Source: Magnolia sinica (taxonomy: Eukaryota > Streptophyta > Magnoliopsida > Magnoliales > Magnoliaceae). Taken from it: a stretch of DNA of 64,000 nucleotides. The stretch is from the NCBI RefSeq assembly GCF_029962835.1, contig NC_080589.1, positions 24,477,586 to 24,541,585 on the forward strand, written 5' to 3'. Shown piece after piece: positions 21,604 through 35,264 of the stretch. The stretch's first letter is position 1, and the number at the start of each line of letters is the position of its first letter. Below the pieces are notes generated by a model that worked only from the letters and a program-made list of their open reading frames with translations, was not told the DNA's origin and searched no databases. The translations under genes and the position numbers were made by a program.

Positions 21604-24566
21604 ATGCGGGGAATTACAGATTTTATGCAAAAGATACATTCTCATATGACGGTTATAGAAAATGAGATGCTTCCTGCACAACCTCTCCCCAATCCTAAAC
21701 CGCAGTATGAGATTAATGATCCCAGCTCTTCAAATCAGATGGGGCATGCTAAATCCATCACCACTCTTAGGAGTGGAAAGATCATTGATAAAACTCTTCC
21801 GGTTAGGCCCGAAAAGCCTCAAGAACCAGAAGAGGACAACAATGATGGATCTAGTGATGCCCCACAAAAATTAGAACCGGAACTTCTAGAGAAGCCAGTT
21901 GCTCCGTTCCCCCAACGGTTGGTTTCACCAAAACCTCTCTCTAACTCTCAGGATATCCTAGAGGTGTTGAAACAAGTGAAAGTCAACATTCCTCTACTTG
22001 ATGTCGTGAAACAGATTCCTTCATATGCCAAATTTCTGAAAGACTTATGCACGACCAAAAGACGGCAAAGTATTCAAAAGAAAATTTTCTTGACTGAGAA
22101 AGTGAGTGCCATCCTAAAGCAAGACGTGCCACAGAAATTCAAAGATCCCGGTAGCCCAACCATATCATGTGTAATCGGGAACCATCGAATTGCTCACGCA
22201 CTTCTTGACTTAGGAGCGAGCGTCAATCTAATTCTCTACTCGGTATACAAACAGTTAGGTTTGGGTGAATTAAAACCCACCCTAACCACACTACAACTTG
22301 CTGATCGCTCTGTTTATGTACCAAGAGGGATAATTAAGGATGTGTTGGTCCAAGTTGATAGATTTTACTACCCTGTAGATTTTATCATCCTGGACACCGA
22401 ACCCATCAATAACATAAGCACTCAGATCCCCGTCATTCTTGGCTGCTCATTCCTTGCCACTTCAAATGCAATTATCAATTGCAGGAATGGTCTCATGACT
22501 ATGTCTTTTGGGAATATGACATTGGAGTCAAACATCTTTTTCAATAACGGCAAAAACTTAGAGGATGATGACGATTTTCACGACATTAACATGATTGACT
22601 CTTTCGTGGAAGATACGACACCTCTAACCTTATCCTCCGACCATCTAGAGATGTGCCTGGCCCACTCCCATGATTTTGATGATGACATGATTAGGGAGAC
22701 GTGCGCCTTGCTTGATACTGCACCGGTACTTGAAGTTAACCGGTGGAGGCCACAATTTAAAGAATTGCCACAAACTGATGTAGTGCCTCTACCGTCTAAC
22801 CTCAAGCCACCGAAGCTTGACCTAAAACCTTTGCCCTCTGATTTGAAATATGCCTATTTAGGTCAAGATGAGACATACCCGGTGGTGATCTCTGCCCACC
22901 TAGAGAAAGAACAGGAGAGTATGCTCATATCTACTCTCATTGAGCATAAAGGAGCCCTGGGATGGACGATAGCGGACCTCAAGGAAATCGATCCCTCAAT
23001 TTGTACTCACCGCATATATCTTGAGGATAATGCAAAAACCGCTCGGCAACCACAACGTAGACTAAATCCAAACATGAAGGAAGTGGTTAAGGCCGAGGTT
23101 CTTAAACTATTGAACGTGGGTATTATATACCCTATATCTGATAGTCAATGGGTGAGTTCAACTCAAGTGGTCCCTAAGAAGTCCAGAATCACCATCGTAG
23201 CCAATGCTAATAATGAACTCGTGCCAACTAGAGTCACTACTAGTTGGAGAATGTGCATTGACTACAGGAAATTGAATACCGTCACGAGGAAAGACCACTT
23301 TCCTTTACCATTCATTGATCAGATCCTGTAAAGGTTAGCTGGTCATTCCTATTACAGTTTTCTTGACGGGTATTCGGCTACAACCAGATAGAGATAGCTC
23401 CTGAAGATCTGGAAAAGACCACATTTACATATCCCTACGGCACCTTTGCCTATCGAAGGATGCCATTCGGACTATGTAATGCCCCTGCCACCTTTCAGCG
23501 ATGTATGCTTAGTATCTTTTCTGATATGGTGGGGCAATATCTAGAGGTCTTCATGGACGATTTCTCTGTTTACGGTCCATCTTTCAGCAAGTGCTTAGAA
23601 AGTCTTAAATGTGTGCTGAAAAGATGTGAAGAAAAGAACTTGGTACTTAATTGGGAGAAGTGTCATTTCATGGTTCAGAAGGGAATTGTCCTTGGGCATA
23701 TCATCTCGTCCAAAGGAATCGAGGTAGATAAGGCAAAAATCGATCTTATCTCTAACCTACCTCCACCCAAGAACATCAAAGACGTGCGATCCTTCTTAAG
23801 ACACGCAAGATTTTATAGACGATTCATAAAGGACTTTAGTCTCCTCTCTCATCCCTTATGTAATCTTTTACAAAAGGATGCACCATACGAGTGGACTGAG
23901 CAATGCCAGGAAGCTTTCACCAAGCTTAAGGGCATGTTAACTACTATACCTATCATGCAGCCACCCGATTGGAGCCTTCCTTTTGAGCTTATGTGCGATG
24001 CTTCTGATTATGCTCTTGGGGCGGTTCTAGGCCAGAGAAAAGATAAGACGCCCTACGTCATTCATTACGCAAGTAGAATTTTAAATTCTGCCCAAGTGAA
24101 CTACTCAACTACGGAAAAAGAACTCTTAGCCGTAGTGTTCGCCTTGGACAAATTTAGGTCCTACCTGATCGGATCCAAGATCATTATCTATACAGATCAT
24201 GCGGCACTGAAGTATCTTCTTTCTAAGAATGATTCTAAGCCCCGCCTGATACGATGGATCCTTTTACTCCAAGAATTTGATTTGAAAATTAAAGATAAAA
24301 AGGGAGTAGAAAACGTTGTGGCCGATCACCTTTCTCGCCTTAATACCTTTGATTCCCTTGAGACGACCCATATCAACGACATATTCCCTGATGAACAACT
24401 GTTCAGAATCTCCCATTCACCTTGGTTCGCTGATATTGCTAATTATCTTGCTACAGGTGCCATACCGACACAGTGGATTGCGCAAGATAAGAAGAAATTT
24501 TTCACCGAGGTGCGCAACTTTTTCTGGGATGATCCTTATTTAAATATTGCCCAGACCAAATCCTAA
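21604..24566 (+). pseudogene. Gag tail, protease, RT and RNase H of the Athila-type element
   Basis: A 575-residue frame (21604-23331) holds the gag tail, the protease site ALLDLGASVNLIL (about 22198-22236; DLGAS is normal for Athila) and the RT start up to DHFPLPFIDQIL. It stops at 23329-23331, where LER would be expected. One missing base near 23372 shifts the frame. The frame from 23460 continues with [16 protein letters not shown], the catalytic FMDDFSVYG, then RNase H ([43 protein letters not shown]). Only these two lesions separate the parts, consistent with the young LTRs. Confidence 0.9.
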
Positions 24567-25711
24567 GGAGATGTGTACCAGACGATGAGCATCAGAGCGT
24601 CATCTCCTTCTGTCACTCACAGGCCTGTGGTGGTCACTTTTCTGTTAAAAAGACCACGGCCAAGATTCTGCAGTGTGGTTTTTACTGGCCCACTGTGTTC
24701 AGGGACACTCATGAGTTTTGCAAGGCTCGTAAGCGTTGTCAAAAATTGGGAGCATTGTCCCGTCGAAATATGATGCCTTTGAATCCCATCCTTATCATAG
24801 AAGCATTTGACTGCTGGGGCATTGATTTCATGGGACCATTCTCCCAATCGTTTGAAAATCTGTATATTTTGCTCGCCGTGGATTATGTCACTAAATGGGT
24901 CGAAGCGATTCCGTGTCGAACTAATGACCATCGCACGGTCATTAAATTCCTAAAAGAAAACATCCTTTCTCGATTCGGGATGCCTCGAGCCATCATTAGT
25001 GATGGGGGCTCACACTTTTGTAATAAATCATTTGAGAGCTTAATGAAGAAATACGGTATCTCTCATAGGGTGAGCACCCCGTACCACCCACAGACAAGTG
25101 GGCAAGCTGAAATTTCTAATAGGAAAATTAAACACATTTTGGAGAAAACGGTTAACCCTGATCGTAAGGATTGGTCAATCCGATTGACCGATGTCTTATG
25201 GGCATACCGTACTGCCTTTAAAACCCCTATTGGAATGTCTCCCTTTAGACTTGTCTATAGAAAAGCTTGTCACTTGCCTGTGGAGCTGGAACATAAAGCA
25301 TACCGGGCGATCAAAAATCTTAATTTCAATCTGGACAACGCTGGCTCGCTACGTAAACTTCAATTGAATGAACTTGAGGAAATCCGGAAGGATGCATACG
25401 ATAATTCGAGAATTTACAAGGACAAGATGAAAGCATTTCATGACCAACACATTTTGTGAAAATCATTCACGCCTGGTCAAAAGGTTCTTTTGTACAATTC
25501 TCGATTATATTTCTTTCAGGGTAAGTTTCGATCTCGTTGGACCGGCCCTTACATTGTTGTTACTGTTTTTCCTCATGGGGCCGTTGAGATAAGAGATCCC
25601 GACAATGGCAAGGAGTTTAAAGTCAGTGGACATCGATTGAAACCATTTGTCGAGAAATTTGATTCAGAGGACATGTCCATGCCCCTAACTGCTCCTGTTT
25701 ACCAGGATTGA
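24540..25711 (+). pseudogene. Integrase of the Athila-type element
   Basis: A one-base frame change near 24540 separates it from RNase H. The zinc finger should end CxxC, but the sequence reads CKARKRCQ (24719-24742), with Arg in place of the first Cys of that pair. The core is otherwise good: [20 protein letters not shown] and [17 protein letters not shown] give D, D and E. A stop at 25457-25459 cuts the C-terminal part, which goes on to 25711 ([12 protein letters not shown]). Confidence 0.88.
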
Positions 25712-27069
25712 TCTCCTAGTCTGATGGAGGTATAGGTAGGTTTATCGCTTTCATAGGACTAGGGTGGTTGCTTTATTTGTCTGGCTAAAGACGGTAAACT
25801 TAGCGCTCCTGGGAGGCAACCCAGCTCTTCATTTCATTTCGTTTTCATCATTAGTTAGTTCAATGTTTGTGGGTAACATTACTGTAAACCCTCACGAGAC
25901 TACAACTCGTCCACTAGGGGTAACCTAGGGGTTTAAAGGCTTGTTGCATATGCTAAATGCAATCGAGAGCACCTGCGAAAGTGGTATAGGTAGGATTTTA
26001 TTTTTGTTATTTTTGTGTTGACTTCTCTCTCGTGCTGACCGACGCCCATGCTGCGATCTTTTGGAAAGCCTCTTGATTTTTTCGCCCAGGTACTATCTTT
26101 CCATCACTCTTATATTTTCGTTGTCCCATGTGCATTGTATGCTTATTTCTTTTACATTGAGGACAATGTAGATTTTAGGTTGGGGGTGGGAGATTAGGTT
26201 TACTAATCAGCATTTTCTTGGTCTTGAACAAAAATTGTGAAAATTTTTAATTTTTCTGGACTTTCTTGTGAATTTGAAGGGATTTTGACAGCCATCTAGG
26301 GCACTTGGAATTTCAAGATACATGATGTTGGAAATTTAAGACGCTTGGATCTAGTATCTATTGGATTGCATAATTAAGTTTGAATTGTTAATCCAGAATT
26401 AGAAGTTGTACACATTGATTGAGTTATGATCTCACATGTCACATCTCACTTTCACATTAAGGTTTCAGTTTGATATTGAAGGATTTACTTGGTACTCACT
26501 AAGCATGAAAGGAACCGGCCTGAGAAAATTGAAAGGATTGGGTGAATAATCTTCACCATAGGTTTGCTCCCTATAGGTGAAGGTTCAATTTCCCAAAGTA
26601 GCTGGCGGAAAGGGGTGGGCAATAATCTTCATCATAGGTATGCTCCCTATAGGTGAAGATTTGATTCCTCCCTTTGGCGGTATTTTAATGAAAAAAATAT
26701 ATCAAAGGTCGATTAATGAAAAAATAATCCGTGAGGAAAGTTTTAGTTATTATGAATTATCTTAGTGTTTACCGATAATATCATGAAATTAAGAAGTGAA
26801 CCTTAATGATAAGCCGAGATTACACGATACACCCATGGAACTCAATATTTAGAATTGTTCTAATTAATGGATTAATATTTGAGCTTGATTATGAAGTTTA
26901 CCGTGAGCTTGATTTCAGGAGAAAGTAATGCCAACATTCATTAATTTTAGAATTCTAGTATCTGAATTGTTTCTCATAAGTCTCTTGAGTTTATAAAAAT
27001 TGTCCAGTAATTCTCAAATTATTTTTCGCATACCTTACTCGAGACTAGCAAGATGCTGATTGGGGGTTT
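25712..27069 (+). other. 3' untranslated region of the Athila-type element
   Basis: Athila elements often carry an env-like ORF here; none is seen. A GGTTGGGGGTGGGAGATT tract at about 26177 is a purine-rich candidate, and GATTGGGGGTTT ends at 27069, directly before the LTR, as the likely polypurine tract. A roughly 73-bp direct duplication (about 26546-26590 against 26619-26663, sharing GCTCCCTATAGGTGAAG) lies in between. Confidence 0.65.
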
Positions 27070-29327
27070 TGTTGAGGGTGAAATATTGCATTTCAGACCC
27101 CTGTTATTGCCTGGATTTACAAACATGGTACTGATTGTCGGCCCGATTTAATCGTGTTTGTGATGCAGGGCGTATTTACGAGCCTGGACTGGGAAAGGGT
27201 ACTAAAAGCATGGATTTAACGGTCTGAAGTCACCAAGGCAAGCGACGGACCCCAAGAGACTAAGATCGACAGATTTGCACGCCAGGGATCCAAGAAAATC
27301 GAGAAACTAAAGCTCAAGTGGCCCGAAAGACATCCAGAATGCAAGATCGCAGGGTTCCCACCATCCGTTCAGCTCGAAACTTTATACATGGACAGGGGCC
27401 CACAAATTAACTGTTCATATCGAATTTCAACCCTCAGATCCCTCCAGAAGTGGCCCAACGGACAGATCAGCCCCTTGAATCGTTATGTGGGGCCCACATG
27501 ATATCTGGATATGCTTCAATTTTGGTCTCAATCCCTTAACTGAGATGGGACAACGGTTGGATGGATCGGATCTCTGGAATACATCACCGCAGGACCCACA
27601 CACGCGGTGCATGTGCACAGCTTGTACAGGCGTCGTCGCGCACCACAAGAATTCAAATCGGTCAGCGTTGCGCTGATCGATGAATTCCGAAAAAAATCCA
27701 AAGACGCAACAGCGTCTTCGACATGTTTGTCCGGGCTTTGATTGTGGGCCCCACCCATCAGGTATTCTGATAATCTGGACCATCCATTCGATCAATAGGT
27801 GGGGCGTAACCCTCACCTAGATGTCCTTTTCGTCCCATTATGCACACACGTGTAAAAAAATGATCAAACGCAGGATAGACGGTGGAAATATGTGATACGG
27901 TGGGCCGCACTAAAATCAAGAAAAAGTATGCATTTTTAATTAGTTTTTCGCCATGAGCCGAATGAACGGAGTGGATTTACTTTCGGACATTGTTCATGGG
28001 CCCCACCGACTCTCATTCAAAAGAAATGGAAACTTCCGTTCTTCTCGCATGAAACAGGGGCGCCGGTTGATACTTGTGGGCCACCATCTGAACTCAAGGG
28101 TCTAATCCGGACCATCCATTAGAATCCCACGATCCATCTGAGCAAGACCTATGTGACAAAAGTCCAAGAGATAGCGAGGATCGGATTTCAATACTTCAAA
28201 CACAAGATGGATGGCAAATAAAATATCCAGTGTGTCGCATCAGCAGACGACCAAAAATTTACATTTCCGACCAGAATCTTTAACCTCATCTAATGGACGG
28301 GGTGGATTTCTCCTTAGACTCAGATCATGGGTCCCGCAGTTAACGCAAATCAGCTACGTTTTTTTCTTGCTACGTAAATGGAGTTCCGCAGTGACTTACC
28401 TGCGGAGGTTCCTGACTGCAGACGGGGAGAAAAGAGTCCCCCTTCGGCACGCCTGCGGGGGGTATGTTCGGCTGCCTATAAGGTAGAGAGGAAGAAGAAA
28501 GAGAAGAAGGAATTTTGGCAGGGACGTGGCTAGACGATTGCAAGAGAGAGAGATATCCGGTTTTCCTTTTCTTTTCCTTTTATTTATTTCTTTCCTTTGA
28601 TGTTTTTTCTTTGGTTCTAGCTTGATCATGCTAGGCTAAACCTCTTGGCTAAGGCTAAGAGGTGAAGCTTGTAGTGAGATGGAAGACTCTATTTTTATGC
28701 CTTGATTTAACTATTAAATTTATGAATTGAATTTGATTTTAGTTGATTATCGAAGGAATATTTTTTTTCAGTCTTTAATGGTCTATTGTGACTGAAATTA
28801 CAATGGGTCTGCAATGACTTTGAATATTTTCTTCCTCCTTTTGATGTTTATGACGTCAGGAAGCCCTGTTGTTCACCATCGTCTCATGGGCATGGTCGGA
28901 TGACGGTACCCTTCCTAACCTTCATGCATTGTTGATTGGTTGGTAATTGATTTAATTCTGTTGTTGCTTTGTCTCCTGGGCATGGTTTGGTGATGGAATC
29001 CACTCTAATTCATGTACCTTTCATCTCTTGAAAACTAAATCAAGTAAGTTCAGTTCAATTTTCATAATTCTTGAAGCGGGCATAAGATCTCCCTGATCTC
29101 TACAAGTGGATCCTCTGAATCCCTAGTTTCTTAATTCTGATTTTCTTAAGTTTTAAATAATTATTTCACAATTATTCCCTAAAAGGTCATTCTATTTAGA
29201 TTTCATCTTAATCTAATTTTAATTCTACCTAGTTTCAGATAACGTACAGGTTTCAGTCCCTTGGGATTCGACCTCGGTCTCACCGAGTTTATTACTACAT
29301 CACAACCCTATACTTGGGGAGTGAACA
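27070..29327 (+). repeat. 3' LTR of the Athila-type element (2,258 bp)
   Basis: Starts TGTTGAGGGTGAAATATTGC and ends GGGGAGTGAACA. It is near-identical to 18227-20488; most of the differences I counted are C/T or G/A changes. Confidence 0.92.
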
Positions 29328-31252
29328 ACGACTGACTAAGTGGGTAATCGAGCTAAGTGAGTTCGACATCTAATATCAACCCCGCGTGGCTATCAAAGGC
29401 CAAGCAGTGGTTGACTTCATCATCGAACTAACTTATACACCCGAGCAAGCCGTTGATCTACCAAGGTTGGAGCTCATCCCGAGTATAACATCTGACCAAC
29501 CAACTGTAGAGTCATCCAACCCCCAAGTCCTTCCCAACCCTCTTAGGTAGACGCTTTGTGTTGATGACTCATCCAACTCGAAGACAAGTGGGCCCGAAAT
29601 AGTCATGGAGACCCCAGACCATACATGCATGCAATATGCCTTACGATTCAGATTTCAAGCTTCCAACAATACAGTGGAATACGAAGCCTTACTTGTCGGA
29701 CTTAAATTGGCAACCAACATGAGGGCTCAAAATCTCTAAGTTTTCAGTGATTCCTAGTTGGTCGTCAATCAAATAGTTGAGGCATACCAGACCAAGAAGG
29801 AACGCATGAAAGCATATCTACGAAAGGCCAAAGAATTGATCAAAAAGTTTCAAAAATGCATGTGGCCCTGATCCCTCAAGCCAAGAATTCCAAAGCCAAC
29901 ATGCTTGCAAAACTAGCCATTGCAGACAAAGACGATATTTTGAGATCTGTCCCAATCAAGTTCCTTACACGACCTAGAGTCGACGAGGCTGACCTCACCG
30001 TAATACTTCCAGTAAGCTTGAACCAACTTGGAAGGACCCAATCATCGACTATCTCAAACAGGGTAAAGTTCCCGAAGATCTGATGGAATCACGTAAGTTG
30101 CGAACTAAAGCGGCCCGCTATCCCATGCTCAGTGACGTCCTCTACAAAAAAGGATTTTATCTTCCATACCTCAGATGCCTCCAACCGGAGGAAGCAGATT
30201 GGGTCCTAAGGGAGACCCATGAAGGGATCTGTGGAAATCATGTCTAGCCCATAAGGTCATTCAACAAGGTTATTACTGGTCGACCATCCAGTCCGACACT
30301 ATGCAATTCGCTCAAAAATGTGATAAGTGCCAATACTTCGCGAATGTACCTCGGCAGCCACCTGAAGAGCTTGCTCCAATGACTGGACCATGGTCATTCC
30401 CTCAGTGGGGAATCGACATCATTAGTCCTCTCCAGACTGGCAAGGGTCAGACCAAGTTCACCGTAGTAACAGTCGATTACTTCATAAAATAGGCTGAAGC
30501 TGAACCATTAGCGAAGATAACCGAGCAAAAGATCACAGACTTCATTTGGAAAAACATCATATGTAGGTTCGAAATTCCTTGGACCATTGTCTCCGACAAC
30601 GGGAAACAATTCGATAACAAACAATTCTAGGGGATGTGCAATAACCTCGGGATCTGCAATTTCTATTCCTCGCCGCGACATCTGCAACCAAATGGGCAAG
30701 TCGAGGCAGTTAACAAAATCATCAAGCATCATCTCTGAACTAATCTCGAAAATGCTAAGGGGGCATGGGCTGAAGATCGCCCCAAAGTCCTTTGAGCATA
30801 CTAAACAACTGTTCGGATGGCTACTGGAGAAACCCCCTTTTTTCTTAGCATATGGAGTAGAAGCAGTCACTCCAGTAGAGATCAAACTACCTACAGCTCA
30901 GACAGAATCATTCAATGAACAAGTAAATACCAAGCTCATGGCACCGAGTCTCGACCTTCTCAAAGAAAGGAGAGAGCAAGCTCGGATCTGAACCGCCGTC
31001 CGTAAGCAACAAGTAACGCGCCTCTACAACGCTAGGGTAAAGGTCAAAAGATTTCGAGCCGACGACCTAGTCCTTCAAAGGGCCTTCCAAAACACCAAGG
31101 AACCAGGATTGGGGAGCTTGGGCCTGAACTAGGAGGGACCCTATGTAGTAACAAGTATGAGCTGACCTGGCTCATACCGACTGGAAGATCTGGATGGTCG
31201 ACTCTTACCGCATCCTTGGAATGCCGAACATCTTAAGATCTATTATCCTTAG
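29328..31252 (+). pseudogene. RNase H, second RNase H and integrase of Tat element 2
   Basis: After the Athila insertion the Tat pol resumes (RLTKWVIELSEFDI). At about 29551-29790 an archaeal-type RNase H follows (CVDDSSNSKTSGPE, SNNTVEYEALLVGLKLA, VFSDS), a hallmark of Tat elements. The integrase follows: CDKCQYFANVP, WGIDIISPL, IVSDNGKQFDN, QPNGQVEAVNKIIKHHL, and a C-terminal part ending HLKIYYP at about 31250. Many in-frame stops (for example at 29368, 29548, 30490 and 30628) and frameshifts show long decay. Confidence 0.88.
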
Positions 31253-31711
31253 TAGATAAGCACGAAGCTTATTGTATGACAAACAACTTCAAGTTACTAC
31301 CAATAAAGTTGTTACAATGTGATTCCTACTAAAGCTATTGTGTCTGCCGGATTGGACCTATCGGATTTGACCAAGGTCCGACCATGGTCTGACATACGTC
31401 TGACCTATCGAATCCAACCAGGGTTCGACCTATCCAAATGAGGTTCGATCCACTTGTTCGAAATTAAATACGATCTACTTAACTTAGACAAGTTCTACAA
31501 CAGGGATGATCGTTCTAAAAATGAATAGATTGGTCATTGATAAAACTCCGAAGGGCACGTTTACATCAGTCAAAGCCCCAAAGGGCACATTTACATCAGT
31601 CTACATTAGCACAAAAAGAGAAAAGGTATCATAGAGCCGAGGAAAGGTATTGCTAACCAAGGAAAGGTATTGCAAAGCTAAGGAAAAAAACACTGCAAGA
31701 GGAGCCGATCT
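31253..31711. other. Spacer between pol and the antisense gene of Tat element 2
   Basis: No gene. It has short internal repeats: GGTTCGACC/TCCGACC phrases at 31340-31455, AAAGGGCACRTTTACATCAGTC twice at 31551-31601, and GGAAAGGTATTGC twice near 31640-31675. Confidence 0.55.
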
Positions 31712-32339
31712 TCAAGCTTCAGGGTTTTGGTCAGGAGCTGCCTTGTCGCTAGATGCATCGGAGCCAAAGTTGGTCTTGTCAAAGATGGAAAGATCCAGCT
31801 CTGTGAAGGCCTCCTTCATAGTCTCAATGCACTTAGCGTAGCCTTGACGATAGATGTCATTTCTGTCCTCCATGTAGGCCTGGGAAGAGTCAAATTCCTT
31901 GATTGCGTCCGCCCGAGCTTTAACCAAAGCGGCTTCAGTCCCTACCTTGAGCTTCTCGAGCTTCTCCACGAGCTTCATCTCAGATTCCCTAAGCTTCGCC
32001 TCTAACTCAACCTCCTGCTGAGCTAACTTCGCAGAAGCTTCATCGTGGCATTTAGCTCGGCCTTCGTAGTCAAAGCCCAAGCTTTTGATTGGGCGAGCTT
32101 TTGGCTGGTCTTGCCAATTTGCTCCCACAGCTAGAGGTGGGCATCGAGTCGAGTCGGACCGGATTGGGCCCAACTCGACTCGATCTGAAATTTACAATGC
32201 CCAACCCGAACTCGATCCGATCCAGGACCGAGTCTGAGCCCTCTGACTCGATTTGATCCGTTGCCCTGCTGGCCTGACCCCAACCGAGTCCGACTCGGTC
32301 AGGAAAATCGAGTTGGATCGGGTTAGGCACGGTTCGAAT

Positions 32340-32530
32340 CAAATTTTCATGACCCCTAAAAGAGTTTCAATGGTAGACGTTTAACCCCCACTGCCTTTTG
32401 CAGTGTGGTCCACTTGATTTTTAGATACAATTCATTTTTGGCCGCATGTCCTTAAATGAGCTCCCAAAACATATGGATGGTGTGCATTAATCACAAATAT
32501 CACAGTGGGACCCACCTAGTATCCCATGCA
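32340..32530. repeat. Half foldback sequence, left arm of the composite hAT element
   Basis: It carries GTTTCAATGGTAGACG, GTGTGGTCCACTTGAT, ATATGGATGGTGTGCATTA and GTGGGACCCACC, the right half of the foldback family. It joins the hAT subterminal sequence near 32340. Confidence 0.65.
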
Positions 32531-33049
32531 AGAACTCCTTGTGAAAGGCTTTCACTTGAAATCCACGTTCGTCAGAGAGCTCTTGGCTCAATGCGGCTAA
32601 TAAATACTGGTTAGAAGAGAAGTATACAATGAGCAAGTTTTGATAGAATGCATGCTCGGGCTTCAATGCCACAATTCAGGCCCTTCACACCATCTTATGG
32701 CATGCGTGTGATGGATCTAGGCTATTCATTAGATAGTTCACCTTGTGAAAAAACTAATTACTAAAAATGAGGATATTTCATTCAACAATTGAACCACACA
32801 TATGCGCCGAATTTGAACCATTGATCCTTCTTTAATGGCCCACATAGAGGAAGGTTTAATTTTGGTTCAAGCTATATTCGGTGTACAATATTTGATGAAT
32901 GACTCAGATCTCTGACATGTGTGCTATCGAACAGTGGGGCAAGACCCTGCATGGTAACTCTGATGGGTACATCGCATTCTATCAAAACCCTCTTCTCGCA
33001 TAGCATAGCCTGTAGGTTACTTTGTGCATGAACTGGCGTGCAGGGGTGA
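32531..33049. other. Centre of the composite hAT element
   Basis: No coding sequence. It may include weak foldback-like remains at 32800-32940 (GGTTCAAGCTATATTCGGTG). I see nothing else. Confidence 0.4.
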
Positions 33050-34885
33050 GAATACGGATTGGCTACTCCCCCTGCTACTAGCTAATGGTGGGAAGTCGGT
33101 GCTTTGTGGACCCCACCATGATGTATTTATTTCATCCATGCCGTCCATGTTACGCCCCGAACTCGGAAATCGGGCTCACAAAATTCCCGATCGCCGAATC
33201 CGGTGCCGACAGCCTCCGTAGAACCCCATTCTCGGATCCTGGCACCCATTCACCAGGTTTCGATCTTGGGATACTACAAGGAGGATTTATAATCATCAGT
33301 CTGATTCATAACGAGCATAACCAAAAACATAACCCACAAACAATAACCACAAGAACACCACCACAAAATCCACTATGATCAAAAACTTTTGAGTACAATG
33401 CGACTGAAAGGGAAAATACAATGTAACAAAAGAAACAAAACTCCAGAAGCTCGGTTGCACGCTCCAACTACAGTGAGACTATGGCTGCGACTGCGTCCTA
33501 GCGTCACCTGCACGCATCAATCGTGCATAAGCTTATAGAAAGCTTAGAGGGTGGTGTAAGTATGTGTGTAATATAAGTGTGCTCAAATGCAAGGTCAAAG
33601 TAATGCGGAATCATGGTGATGAGCACATGAATGCAATCAGCCGTACCAAGGCTATGCGGTGCAAGATATGAATGCTATCGGCCATAACATAGCCATGCGA
33701 TGTGAGATGCAACTCAAGCATGCCAAACCTCATCATATATCAGTACAGTTCTCATTCTGGATAATCACTGGGGTTCGATACACTCCAAATGGCACTGTCG
33801 CTCTCCTAGCCGCACAGTCCAAGTGAGCGTAAGAAACCTCACTATCCGCCTGGCCAATAGTCTGCCAATACCTATCCGGCACGTCGAAGCGGACCCATTC
33901 ACGAGCTGGTCAAACTCAGCCTAGTATTGCCCCCTACCCTCGGGCGAGTAAGGCCACACTCCTTTCCAACCGACCACGACACAGTGGAAGACGCGACCTC
34001 CTGGTATTCGGCCCTCATGCGCTCGTATATCCACTCAGTCTCGACGTTGGAGTCATCCTCTGGTACTATAGGGTTTAGGGATTTTCACCCAGGGACGTTT
34101 ATGGCGCCCGTATGCTAGAACCAAACATTTTCGGTATCCAACCCAGCCATCCACGAAGTGTCTGTGAAGGCTATGGCCCTAATGTTGCTAGGGCATATAG
34201 TAACTACAATCACACAAATGCAAGTGCATGAATCATACTATCAGTCATGCAACAGTCCTGTGTGTACCATGCATTTATATGGGGCAACTCCGCTTATCAG
34301 GGAGCCCATAGACAGTTCGCCCGAAGGCATATGATATGATCGGTCACTCCTCACATCAGGCATACATATGATGCGGATGATCATGAATCATGGATCTATA
34401 CTAAACATGTATAAAGAGATGAGCTCTGTGTATAACGGAGATGGGCCTAGACGGCCTACTTACCACAAGTATGGGCCTATCAGTGGGCCTTAGGGAGAGT
34501 TATAATGCGGACATTTAACCAACATTATCCATTCAATGTGGACGTCAAACCAGCATTGCTCCCAAGGCGTGGCCCGTTACAAAATCAATACATATACCAT
34601 GGTGGAATTACACTACATTGGGCCTTATGTATGTCCTATTGGGCCTTGACCCGTGGGCCTCCAGTACATCAAATGGGCCTCATAATATGGGCCTAATACA
34701 AATCAAGGTGGGCCTCAACAAGGACCACTAATACATGAAGATGGGCCTCCACAATGGGCCTTAAATTATCTCCAAAACAGTTGGACAGTTGGATGAAACA
34801 CATACATCATGATGGAGCCCACACTAATAGAGGGCGTGGTTTACAATACATACATAGGTGGGTCCTAAGTAGGACTCACCATAAT

Positions 34886-35045
34886 GCTTATTCTCCACCC
34901 AGCTAAGGGCCCAATAAAATGTTTATTTTCCACCCAACTTAGGGCCCATTATAATGTTTATTTTCCACCCAACTTAGGGCCCAATATAATGTTTATTTTC
35001 CACCCAACTTAGGGCCCAATATAATGTTTATTTTCCACCCAACTG
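34886..35045. repeat. 35-bp tandem repeat, five units
   Basis: Units start at 34886, 34921, 34956, 34991 and 35026. The unit reads GTTTATTTTCCACCCAACTT then AGGGCCCAATATAAT. The first and last units are diverged. It lies inside the solo LTR. Confidence 0.9.
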
Positions 35046-35162
35046 TTCATAGGGTCATGTGGACCAAGGTAGAGCCCACTGTAGTTTTTATTTATCATCC
35101 AATCTATCCATAAGGTCACGTGGGCCTGGATAGGGCCCACTAATATTTATTTTTCATACAAA

Positions 35163-35264
35163 ATGGGCCCACTGTAATGTTTGTTTTTCATACAAGATGG
35201 GCCCACTGTAATGTTTGTTTTTCATATAAGATGGGCCCACTGTAATGTTTGTTTGCCAACCAAC
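35163..35264. repeat. 34-bp tandem repeat, three units
   Basis: Units start at 35163, 35197 and 35231: ATGGGCCCACTGTAATGTTT then GTTTTTCATACAAG. It is related in wording to the 35-bp array just upstream, so both probably grew from one ancestral unit. Confidence 0.88.

Larger units (their letters stand above)
18227..29327 (+). mobile_element. Athila-type Ty3/gypsy element nested in Tat element 2 (11.1 kb)
   Basis: LTRs 18227-20488 and 27070-29327. Flanks ATGAC (18222-18226) and ACGAC (29328-29332) are a 5-bp target duplication with one change. The primer site matches tRNA-Asp. The protease has DLGAS and the RT has FMDDFSVYG, both usual in Athila. By hand count the two LTRs differ at about 40 of 2,260 positions (near 2%) plus a few length changes, so this is a fairly young insertion. 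Most of gag is deleted and no env-like ORF remains. Confidence 0.92.
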
